DNA of 14,834 nucleotides from Pavlovales sp. CCMP2436. Lineage: Eukaryota > Haptophyta > Pavlovophyceae > Pavlovales. The notes below the pieces were generated by a model. The model was not told where the DNA came from. It did no database searches and saw nothing but the letters and a program-made list of their open reading frames with translations. The stretch lies in NCBI GenBank assembly GCA_026770615.1, contig MU631890.1:62889-77722 (forward strand), written 5' to 3'. Numbering within the stretch: position 1 is the first letter of the stretch; every line of letters begins with the position of its first letter. The translations under genes were made by a program, and so were the position numbers. This document shows, one piece after another, positions 8,119-14,834 of the stretch.

Positions 8119-8134
8119 CCTGGACATGTCCAGG
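8119..8134. other. 16-bp perfect palindrome
   Basis: CCTGGACATGTCCAGG lies between the two Kelch copies. No similar site was seen elsewhere in the window. Confidence 0.6.
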
Positions 8135-8172
8135 ACCACTCCCCGAGCACACAGATACAGTACCGTCCCCAG

Positions 8173-8431
8173 CTACTTGTATTTAATTATGGTATTCGGC
8201 GGCTACGACTTGCATGTGGCAAATGTGGCCAGCTTCAATCGACTCAGTGCTACACCGCTTCGATCTGCAGCGGCGGCGGTGGAATTGCCTCGCAGTGGGC
8301 GGCGAGCGACCGCGCGCGCGCACTGGTCACGCGGCGATTCCGTGCGGAGGCGGCTTCCTCCTCGGCGGGTCCGGCTCGGGCGACGAGCGCTTCAACGACA
8401 CCTTCCTGCCTTGCTGCGCGTGTGGCCGTGA
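8173..8431 (+). pseudogene. Kelch-repeat protein fragment, copy 2
   Basis: This is a diverged tandem copy of the end of copy 1. It opens with LMVFGG-like coding (read as YLIMVFGGYD), then after a frameshift DSVLHRFDLQRRRWN, then GHAAIPCGGGFLLGG and GDERFNDTF. The same LLRVWP ending and TGA (8429-8431) follow, but a 5-bp insertion (CCTTG, near 8409) puts them out of frame. The blade before VFGG is not recognisable. I judge it an inactive partial duplication. Confidence 0.7.
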
Positions 8432-8450
8432 TCTGACCCACGCCAAACGC

Positions 8451-8696
8451 TTAAAGAGTGCTGGCTAGCCTTGGGCTAAGCAGGCTTCCAGTACTGTAGC
8501 TGATCAGCCGGCGAGCTAACATCCAAGTCCAGTCACGTAAAGCGTTTCTGCATATCTTCACATACCTGTAAAGCGAGGGGGAAGGAAGTGGGCGCGTTAT
8601 TCCACCGAGAATCGAGCTCAGCTCCGTCGTAACGATCAACTGGGCGAAAATGTCGTTCTCTTCACCGCCGTTGAACGTCAGTCTGTGAGTGAACAA
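8451..8696 (-). other. Possible exon of an unrecognised minus-strand gene
   Basis: The frame contains LTFNGGEENDIFAQLIVTTE followed by LSSILGG, which looks like real protein rather than shadow. A CTCACAG acceptor lies just before it (8683-8685 in plus coordinates). A 40-nt intron-like segment with a strong pyrimidine tract follows, running from GT at 8605 to CAG at 8566. Splicing there would end the protein two codons later. No family was recognised, and it could be a fragment of a decayed gene. Confidence 0.25.
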
Positions 8697-9045
8697 GCCG
8701 GAAACTATATATAATGTGTCAAATGGTTTTACTATCTAATTGTATTTGTAAACAAAAAACAAAAAAATCTGTGAACAGCATTGAGTATACAGTATGCGGG
8801 GGTAATTCTGACCGGAACCACCCTCAATTCGGAGCTTCTATTCATCATGATGCTGTCGGATTGAGGTCTTGGTCCAACTGTCGAAGTTGTTCCCCGTCCA
8901 ATTCCGCGTCTACTGGTATACTGAATACAGTGTAGTTTAATAGTTGCTGCATTGAAGATCTTAATCGACGTTGTCATCAGAGTGTATTATTGACACATAA
9001 TTTTTTAAATAAGTTATCTAACAACCACCCAAATACCACACGGTA
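8697..9045. other. AT-rich spacer
   Basis: No gene seen. It includes the short dispersed repeat at 8882-8912 (GTTGTTCCCCGTC core), also present inverted at 271-307. Confidence 0.5.
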
Positions 9046-9285
9046 CTAACTAGCTTTGGCGCCCGCCCCGGGGCCGCGCACGGCGCGCGGCGCACCTTTC
9101 CCGGTGAGCACCCGCCACGGGCCCATGCCCGAGAGGTAGCGCAGCATCGACGTGGCGACCTGCACCCCGAAGGTGAGCCCGAGCGCCTGCCAGATGGTCA
9201 GCAGCAGCGCGCGCGCTGTCGGCGGCCGTCGCGGCGGCTGCGCCCGCGGCCGGCGGTGCTGGGTGCCAAAGAATAAGCGAGCCAA
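9046..9285 (-). CDS. Unrecognised membrane protein C-terminus (fragment)
   Basis: A GC-rich block in AT-rich flanks. The 79-codon frame ends at TAG 9046-9048 and contains one plausible membrane helix, LLLTIWQALGLTFGVQVATS, followed by LRYLSGMGPW and a basic, Gly-rich tail. The first 30 codons look out of frame. Another frame over the same bases gives AALVGSLILW, so the true protein may shift frame near 9210. No domain was recognised. It is probably the end of a degenerate transporter-like gene. Confidence 0.3.
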   Translation of the reverse strand: MARLFFGTQHRRPRAQPPRRPPTARALLLTIWQALGLTFGVQVATSMLRYLSGMGPWRVLTGKGAPRAVRGPGAGAKAS

Positions 9286-9322
9286 CGAGGGCGGCGCTGC
9301 AGTCGCTAAATTAGTAGTAGCA

Positions 9323-9361
9323 GTAGTTAGTTAGTTGTTGTTGTTATTGTTGTTGTTGTTA
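9323..9361 (+). repeat. (GTT)n microsatellite
   Basis: TAG/GTT-rich trinucleotide run, most regular at 9335-9360. Confidence 0.85.
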
Positions 9362-9437
9362 CTTGTGGGAATCGGTATCTTTACTATAGCTATGATAGTA
9401 CTTCCACAAGCCGTTGAGGAGAGTCAGTTATGAACGC

Positions 9438-9541
9438 CGTTAGAATCAGGTGTTTAGCCGTGTTACCAGCGACCACAATGTTGGTCCTCGCCTAATTCTG
9501 CGTCTAGAGGTAGCATCAAAAGTTCTAGAAGTGAATCAAAA
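9438..9541 (+). repeat. Dispersed repeat mosaic
   Basis: Its left part (9438-9467, GAATCAGGTGTTTAGCCG) matches 457-485. Its right part (9466-9541, with GCGTCTAGAGGTAGCATC) matches 3331-3406. This copy joins two pieces seen separately elsewhere, suggesting that they are fragments of one longer element. Confidence 0.7.
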
Positions 9542-9713
9542 TACTCCCCGACACACAAAACGTTGGTTCCATTTGGTACACAATACGTTTGCAGACCTTA
9601 CCGTCATACTCGCCGGCTCAAAAGCATGAGTCCAGTCGCTTAGGACCTATGTCACATTTAGCTAACCGACAAGCGCCCACGAAATAAATAAAATTAAAAT
9701 GAGTGCTCACGTA

Positions 9714-9879
9714 TAGGGGATCGCGGGCAATAAGAAAGTGTACCGTTAAGAAGTTGAGCCTGTTTTTTTGTTCCCTTCAAGAGTAATTTAAGCAAAATGT
9801 AACCATTGTTTGTGTGTTATTTGCTAAGAAACAGAGCCTCAGTCTCAAAATCGCCCTTCTTATTGTCCGCGACCCCCTG
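9714..9879 (-). mobile_element. TA-target MITE, copy 2 (inverted)
   Basis: A 166-bp copy in the opposite orientation to copies 1 and 3. It runs from TAGGGGATCGCG to the inverse end CGCGACCCCCTG with TA on both sides (9712-9713 and 9880-9881). The first base (T for C) and one base of the far end have mutated. The interior shows the same landmarks on the minus strand: GGCTC-TTTCTTAGCAAAT and CTTGAAGGG followed by an A-run. Confidence 0.9.
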
Positions 9880-9881
9880 TA

Positions 9882-10136
9882 GTTATAGTTAAATAAAAAA
9901 GATAATAATAAAAAACGGAGACCCGGCCGTCTACGCCGCAAACTCGGATCCCAGCCGCGCCGCGCTTGGAGGTGTTGCCGCTCAGCTTTGGGCGACCCTG
10001 AGGCCTGCAGGGGGTGCTCCTCGAGCGTGCCATGTCGCCTTTCAGGCGCGCGCAGGTGCAACCGTCGCGCCTTTTTTGCCTGAGGCGGGGGATGGACGGG
10101 CTTGCCGGGCAAAGCCCAAAAGAATTAGTACGGGTC
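9882..10136. other. GC-rich island, no gene recognised
   Basis: Sequence from about 9915 to 10115 is GC-rich and open in several frames on both strands, but none shows a motif or credible start. It may be a remnant of a coding segment. Confidence 0.4.
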
Positions 10137-10240
10137 TCTATCGGACAGGTGTGTATGTTTATGTATATGTATGTGTACATGTGTATGTATACATTCATTC
10201 ATTCATATTTATATATGTTTATATATTTATATATTTTTAT
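10137..10240. repeat. TG/TA-rich low-complexity tract
   Basis: Runs of TGTATG, ATTC and TATATTTA merge into an AT tract that ends exactly where the SINE-like copy begins. Confidence 0.8.
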
Positions 10241-10329
10241 TAATGTAGGGGGGTTCGGGCTGGCGGTACGTTCTAAGTTCAAGTCAAGCTAATCTTAGTG
10301 CTCCGACGCAGGCTCCTACGCGCTACGCC
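10241..10329 (+). mobile_element. Second copy of the SINE-like element (5' part)
   Basis: From TAATGTAGGGGGGTTCGG to GGCTCCTACGCGCTACGCC this matches the minus strand of 4962-4874 at about 90 percent by eye. Both copies begin at the same base next to unrelated flanks, which defines the 5' end. Similarity stops after 89 bp, so this copy is truncated or has been overwritten. It retains GTTCAAGTC. Confidence 0.75.
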
Positions 10330-10658
10330 TATATGTATGCAATCTGAAGTTCAACATAATGATTTTCGTTTTCTTTATATCAATGAGCTATATGCGAGAG
10401 TATTGCGCAGAGAATCATAATTTACCCACCCATAAGGAACCATGTCCCAGCAAACCCAAACACGTGTGCGGGCATCTAAGCGTGGCTCTGCTCACTACAA
10501 GGCCTCTGGCGAGTCGCACAGCTATGCTTAATCATAACATAATTCCGTCCCCGCGCGATCTCGGATGGTGGTCTACACCGACGACTTCATATGTAGAGGA
10601 CAGTCAGACGCCAGCCAAAGTCCACCGCATTCACACGCCATGCACTCACCGGGCACTC
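10330..10658. other. Spacer, no gene recognised
   Basis: A 148-codon plus frame overlaps this stretch but shows no motif and runs antisense into the TIR-like gene, so it is not called. Confidence 0.5.
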
Positions 10659-12726
10659 TCAAAGGTCCCAGCTCGCCGCGGCGAGAGCGGTGTGCACGGC
10701 GTTCGTAATGAACAAGTTGAAATCGTCGAACGGGTCGTCGTATGTGATCTCACCCTCGGCGAGCGTGGTGGCGTGCACCGAGCCGCCCGCGCCAAACCTG
10801 TCTGAGATGAACTGAATGATTGTGAAACGGTCGGACTAGACCGTGGCATCGGCCGAGCGTGCGTCGAAGCCCGAATACACGGCGTCGATCGCCACGCGCC
10901 GCTTGAGGAGTGCGCGCGCCGGAAGGCTTCGCTGTGTTGGCGGCACCCCGAGTGAGAGTGGCAGCCCCGCAAGGGTGCAGTGGGCTACCTCGAATAGGCA
11001 CCAGACTCGGCTCAGACACACAGGTTTATCCCAAGGGTCCAGCACGACGAGTGCGTCACCTAACTCGCGCATCACGTTCGAGATGAACGGCACCTCGGCG
11101 CTCACGTCGTGCTGGCGTATAGTGCACATGTCGAGCCAAAGGTAGGTATCATCCTCACGCAGGTTGAGCATCGTAAGGTAAGCGCCGATGGCGCCGAGCA
11201 GGTTGGTTGGTGAAGGAGCACGACTGCGCATGGCTGGTGAAGATGATAAGGTGGGGCTGGGGTTGGGGTTGGGGTTGGGGTTGGGGTTAGGGTTGGGGTT
11301 GGGGTTGGGGTTGGGGTTGGGGTTGGGGTTGGGATTGGGGTCGGGGTCGGAGTCGGGTTCGGGGTTGGGGTTGGGATCTAATGAAGACGCTTGCCTAACC
11401 CACGCACGGCCAGCCGCCATGCTCCGTAAGCGTGTGCGCGTGAAGCTCTACCAGCGAAGTCTGTGAAGCGATCGTACGCCTGGCTATCAGCGCCGCGATG
11501 TCCCACGTGCAGGCGGTCGCGAGGAGCTCAGCACCGAGCGTGGCAGTGCTCCGCCTGCGGAGGAACGGGAGCGTCACACCCAGCAGCAGGTGCGGCGGCA
11601 GCTCGGGCTCTATGGGAGAGCCGTGCGTGAGCACTTGGTTCGCCGTGCGCGGCGAGTTCGCGCTGCTCTGCCAACTGTTCGAGTCCGTACTGTGCTGCCG
11701 CAGCGCTGTGCTGAACGAGGACAGACGTTTCTCCGCCGATAACGACAAGCGCCTTGAGTCGCTCGCTTGGTAGCCGTTGGTTTTGGTGGGCAGGACGCTT
11801 GTGCTCCAGGCAGAGGGCGACGGCAGGTTAGGCCAGCGCAATAGCCGCGGCGACGTGGGTGTCGACTTAGGAGTCTTTGTGGACGCGTTGTCGTCGGTGG
11901 CCACGTACTCCGTAGCCAGAGGTTCGGCCGGCGCGCTTGTCGAGAGCACGCGCCTGTGCGAGCCGCTGGGTGTTTTCAGCGTTGCCGTCCTGCGACTAGA
12001 AGATGAGCTCGCGTTCGACGACTCGAGGGAGCGCGCGCAGGATGCTGCGCGCAGGGCGTGCAGCAGAAAGTGAACGGGAAGCGTGACCAGGAAACGCAGA
12101 AACGTGTACACGGGACGCGGCAGCTGCGCGCGACCGGGTGGCTGGAGGGGGGTAGGGGGGAGGGTGGGCTACGGTCCGGCCATGGGAAGGTAGCGAGTAG
12201 CGGCGACGGGAGCGCGTAGTGGGTAAGCAAGTAAGAAGCGAATGGAAAAGACCTTGAGTGTGACCATCTGGACGTACAAGGCGGTCGTCAAGGCGCCCAG
12301 CATGCCTGCGAAGAGCAACACATGTGCCCAGACGACGAACAGCGCCCAGGCCGAGATGCACGCGCCGAGCAGCACGCAGGCCTGGCACGCGGCGATAACG
12401 AACACGTGCCGGCAAAGTTTGCGCAGCACGGGCCCGGGCAGAGTCGTCTGGCGGATTTGCATGGCCATCAGCACCGCCATGCACATGAGCGCGAGCGGGA
12501 CTGCAATGAGCGCAAACGCCATCTTGGACGCAATCAGCTCGAGTTGGTCCTCTCCTCGGTAAAGCGCGACCACGCGGGCAAATGTACCTTCGGCTAGCAG
12601 CACAAATACCGCGAAGGCGCGCAGCGCCACGCAGGAGCGTCGGGTAAAATGCATGCTGGTCATTCCGGCGGAAGAAGTAGCGTCGAGGAAGTAAGTGTCG
12701 GTCCATATTACCGAAGTATTTTCCCG
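10659..12726 (-). pseudogene. Membrane protein with Ser-rich linker and C-terminal TIR-like domain (broken)
   Basis: Reading right to left, the frame opens after TGA 12727-12729 and has a candidate ATG at 12663. Four membrane helices follow (about residues 15-35, 47-69, 86-107 and 108-134 from that ATG, such as MAFALIAVPLALMCMAVLMA). TAG at 12169-12171 interrupts, then the same frame continues through VYTFLRFLVTLPVHF and a Ser/Thr-rich stretch to TAG 11395-11397. The same frame crosses the TTGGGG array as Pro-Gln repeats and enters LIIFTSHAQSCSFTN. A 4-bp duplication (AACC, 11201-11208) then shifts frame into NLLGAIGAYL, YLWLDMCTIRQH, LVVLDPWDKP and LSRVWCLFEVAH. That order of motifs matches a TIR-like domain common in algal and protist TPR or NB-ARC proteins. 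After TAG 10836-10838 the frame runs to TGA 10659-10661. Role unknown; signalling is inference. Two adjacent genes are an alternative. Confidence 0.55.
11253..11376 (+). repeat. (TTGGGG)n array, telomere-like
   Basis: About twenty hexamers, mostly TTGGGG, with one TTAGGG at 11287-11292 and degenerate TCGGGG units at the right end. It sits inside the TIR-like gene and keeps all three minus frames open, reading as Pro-Gln, Pro-Asn or similar repeats. Confidence 0.95.
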
Positions 12727-12804
12727 TCAATGAACTACGTCTAGGCGTTTCTTCAGAATTTAATTTGGATTTATATTTATATTTATATTCATTTAATACT
12801 TCGG
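12711..12804. other. Short inverted repeat pair
   Basis: CCGAAGTATT (12711-12720) and its exact inverse AATACTTCGG (12795-12804) bracket 74 bp that include an (ATTTAT)n run. No matching target duplication flanks them, so a transposon origin is not supported. Confidence 0.5.
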
Positions 12805-13231
12805 AAAGCTGACCCGGGTCATTTCTCAAACAAATATGAGGCTGACCCGGTATGTGTTCCCCGGAAAGCTTGAACCCCATGCTCGCACTGGACCCATGCG
12901 ACGAAAATACTTACGCTTCCCTTCCAGGGATCCACTCCGGGCACACGGATCCGTCCCCACCTAGAATGAAAGTCATCATCAAGCAAGCACGTCTGATCCT
13001 CGTTTGAAGCATACTGACCGAACCCTCGTTCACCTTATCATACATCAAGAGGGAGGAACAATGCCCCAAAAACGCAACCCCACCAACACAATGAGCCCGA
13101 GGCCCACCCTCCTGAGGAGGCGGGGTAGACCGGGACCACAACGAGCCTCCACCGTGTGATTCTTGCCCCTCGTGAACAAGAATCGCACACTGTGCGACGA
13201 TACAGGCTGACGGCGGTTATATGGTCTATTG
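12805..13231. other. Spacer, no gene recognised
   Basis: It contains a perfect 12-bp palindrome TGACCCGGGTCA near 12811 and an imperfect hairpin at 13154-13190 (GTGTGATTCTTG paired with CAAGAATCGCACAC, 2-nt bulge). Frames on the minus strand are short and featureless. Confidence 0.45.
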
Positions 13232-13233
13232 TA

Positions 13234-13399
13234 CAGGGGATCGTGAGCAATAAGAAGGGCGAATTTTGAGCTTGAGGCTGAGCTTCTTAGCAAATTACAT
13301 ACAAACAATGCTTAAATTTGCTTAAATTACATACTAACAATACAAAAAACGAGGCTCAGCTTCTTAACGGTACGGCTTCTTATTGTCCGCGATCCCCTG
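13234..13399 (+). mobile_element. TA-target MITE, copy 3
   Basis: A 166-bp copy in the same orientation as copy 1, from CAGGGGATCGTG to CGCGATCCCCTG, with TA at 13232-13233 and 13400-13401. The internal TTAGCAAATTACATACAAAC block is nearly identical to copy 1. It carries a short internal duplication of TTAAATT and ACATAC words. Confidence 0.9.
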
Positions 13400-13401
13400 T
13401 A

Positions 13402-13900
13402 TTACGTGCTTTAAGTGCAGCATATGCGCAGGCGAGCTGCATTTTAATAAGACGAGCGAGACGCAGCAGAGGTCGGTCAGCAGCTCGCCAATTGAGAGTC
13501 GTCGATTGTCGTGTGTCTAATCAGCCTCAGTGGTGGCCGGACGGTATCCGTGTGCCCTGCAAAGGTCCCTTGATCCTAGTGTTGTCTGACCACCAGTGCG
13601 AGGAAAATTACATCATTGAGTTTTCGACGAGCCTTGTCCTTGCCACATTGTCGCCGCCGCTATGCCAAATTTCAATTCCACGCTGTATGAGCTTCCACCA
13701 GGGTTTTGCATATTTCCGGAATACTTTTACGAATTTCCGGATATATAATTCCCGAAACACCCGGAATTTGTAGGAATTGTGGAATTATGGGAATGGGAAA
13801 TTCCGCAATTTGCTGGAACAAGGAAATGGGAGAAGATTGTTACATAAGTATTTTGGAAGGGAACCCCAAGTATTTTTACTAATGTTGCAGGCGTAGAAAA
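13402..13900. other. Spacer with GGAAT-rich patch
   Basis: No gene seen. GGCGAGCTGC (13431-13440) and its exact inverse (13480-13489) form a 10-bp inverted repeat. From 13705 to 13850 the words GGAAT, TTCC and GGGAAT recur on both strands, giving many overlapping short inverted repeats. Confidence 0.5.
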
Positions 13901-13972
13901 CTTGGGATGCGCGCCTTCGCCGTGCCCACCGCCGCAGGGGACGGTCGTGGGTTTGCGGCAGCGGCGTAAGGC

Positions 13973-14506
13973 TTGGTGGGCGATGGCGGCAGCGTTGGAT
14001 GGCGCGGAGAGGGAGGGCGCGGAGTGGCGAGCGCAGCGAGCTCGCGGGGCCGGACGAGGCGACAGGGTTTCTCGCACGCGGCAGCTACGGCCGCTGCGAG
14101 CTCACGCTGCAGGGCCAACGCGAAGGGACCGTCTCGCAAGGATGGAGAGCTGCGCGCGGCTGACGCTGCGTGCGCGGCTGACGCTACGCACGTGGCTGAC
14201 GCTGTGCGCGCGGCTGACGCTGCGCGCTCGGCCGACGCTGCGCGCTCGGCCGACGCTGCGCGCGCGGCCGACGCTGCACGCGCAGCTGACGCTGCACGCG
14301 CGGCTGTCGCGACAGTTGATCGGAGGAATAGCGGCGACGACCAAGACGATGGCACGAGTCATCGCTGCTACAACAGCCAAGACGGTTGCGCGTGCAGCGT
14401 CAGTGCGTGGAGCCAATCCAAGACGGTTACGCGCCTGCAGGCATGGCGCTACAGACGCTACAGCCTTGACACTACTGCGTTGCAACTCGCCATTAGTTCC
14501 TTCTGA
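13973..14506 (+). CDS. Hypothetical Ala-rich repeat protein (doubtful)
   Basis: A 177-codon frame from ATG 13973 to TGA passes through the 18-bp minisatellite as six-residue Ala-Asp-Ala-Ala-Arg repeats, then a short Asp/Gln-rich and Cys-containing tail. The repeat is helical and charged in this frame. However, an 18-bp period keeps every frame open, and long frames also exist at 13902-14567 (plus) and 13879-14355 (minus). I recognise no domain. This frame is listed because it has the least unusual composition outside the repeat, but no gene may be present. Confidence 0.2.
   Translation: MVGDGGSVGWRGEGGRGVASAASSRGRTRRQGFSHAAATAAASSRCRANAKGPSRKDGELRAADAACAADATHVADAVRAADAARSADAARSADAARAADAARAADAARAAVATVDRRNSGDDQDDGTSHRCYNSQDGCACSVSAWSQSKTVTRLQAWRYRRYSLDTTALQLAISSF
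14159..14310 (+). repeat. 18-bp minisatellite, eight and a half units
   Basis: Units begin at 14159 and every 18 bp to 14285, with a partial ninth at 14303. The consensus is GCTGACGCTGCGCGCGCG, with GCC in place of GCT in units 5 to 7. The GC-rich island around it spans about 13900-14310. Confidence 0.95.
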
Positions 14507-14591
14507 CAAAGCCAACCTAGTCGCATCTAGGGGACTGTGGCTACTACTGCAACTACTATCAATGTGACCCTAGCATAGCGTGGCAACTTGA

Positions 14592-14834
14592 TTAGAGTAC
14601 TCGCTGTGCCAGGTCCTGTGCAGCGGCGCCCCTCAGCCCGAGCCGGCTGGCGCGCGAGAAGGCTTCGGAGAGCTCCTCCGTGTCATCTTTCGGGTCGTCC
14701 TCGTATTTGATCACCCAAAGGCCCTGCTTCTTGAGGCCCTTTCCACCGAGCTTGCGATAGTTCCACACCTTGCCGACGTACACCATCTCCTCGTCGCCTA
14801 AGAGCCTGGCCGTGCAGCGGCGCACGCGCGCGCA
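14592..14834 (-). CDS. Tudor/chromo-barrel-like domain, C-terminal end of a gene (partial)
   Basis: The frame is open to the right edge of the window, so the start lies outside; the GTG at 14825 is only internal. It ends at TAA 14592-14594 after about 77 residues. The core reads VYVGKVWNYRKL, a Lys/Gly-rich turn, then GLWVIKYEDDPKDDTEEL and a final helix. A strand with GKV, an aromatic-hydrophobic strand and a YEDD acidic turn followed by EEL resembles Tudor-like or chromo-barrel modules, which bind modified histones or nucleic acid. The call is by pattern. Helix and stop immediately after suggest that this domain ends the protein. Confidence 0.45.
   Translation of the reverse strand, partial: CARVRRCTARLLGDEEMVYVGKVWNYRKLGGKGLKKQGLWVIKYEDDPKDDTEELSEAFSRASRLGLRGAAAQDLAQRVL

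Noticed and set aside
10442..10531. Small plus frame beginning MSQQTQTRVRASKRG
   Set aside because: The start context is fair (GGAACC before ATG), but 29 codons with no homologue recognised is not enough.
10359..10805. Plus frame of 148 codons
   Set aside because: Its second half is antisense to the TIR-like gene and the first half shows no domain or codon pattern.
11253..11376. True chromosome end
   Set aside because: Coding sequence continues on both sides and the array is short with degenerate units, so it is an internal repeat.
12711..12804. 10-bp inverted repeats as a possible MITE
   Set aside because: No target duplication flanks the ends and no second copy occurs in the window.
11996..12880. 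Minus frame of 294 codons overlapping the membrane protein
   Set aside because: It is Arg-rich with no hydrophobic segments and is a shadow of the frame that gives four clear membrane helices.
13879..14355. Minus frame of 158 codons through the 18-bp repeat
   Set aside because: It exists because the repeat period is a multiple of three; there is no domain outside the repeat.

Overview
This looks like nuclear DNA from a unicellular eukaryote, most likely a microalga of the haptophyte or ochrophyte kind. That assignment is inferred from content, not from a marker gene. Reasons: no bacterial operon layout; intron-like breaks with pyrimidine tracts, CAG acceptors and a CTGAT branch-site match; GC-rich gene islands in AT-rich spacers full of microsatellites; Kelch, SPRY and TIR-like proteins; and a dense mix of small transposons and decayed retroelements. 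Few genes look intact.

Layout, left to right. An (AT)n tract opens the window (1-84). A 5'-truncated RNase H fragment of a non-LTR retroelement lies on the minus strand (600-1346). A probably live gene for a secreted SPRY-like protein follows on the plus strand (1504-2688), with one small intron. Next come an 18-bp minisatellite, the orphan cysteine-rich tail of a PiggyBac-like transposase (3431-3715), a fold-back MITE with an 8-bp target duplication (3940-4094) and the first of three MITEs with TA target duplications (4176-4342). The largest object is a decayed non-LTR retroelement on the minus strand (about 7677 to 4354). It reads RT thumb, RNase H, CCHC knuckle, then a tail of five 23-residue proline-rich repeats, and a 134-bp insertion interrupts that tail. 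Its truncated 5' end abuts a Kelch pseudogene (7675-8038), and a second Kelch copy lies downstream (to 8431).

After 8450 come weak gene fragments, MITE copy 2 (9714-9879), and a second copy of the 134-bp insertion's 5' part (10241-10329). A broken minus-strand gene follows (12726 to 10659). It reads four membrane segments, a Ser/Thr-rich region, a TTGGGG repeat read as Pro-Gln or Pro-Asn, and a TIR-like domain. MITE copy 3 (13234-13399), an alanine-rich 18-bp minisatellite (14159-14310) and the edge of a Tudor/chromo-like gene (14592-14834, minus) complete the window.

The genes do not form a pathway. The window reads as an accessory region shaped by repeated insertion, tandem duplication and gene decay. 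The most informative signals are the MITE family with exact TA duplications, the 8-bp-TSD fold-back element, and the 134-bp insertion whose removal with one target duplication restores the retroelement frame. The intron flanked by a duplicated exon segment and the membrane/TIR-like gene broken only by TAG codons and one 4-bp duplication also stand out.
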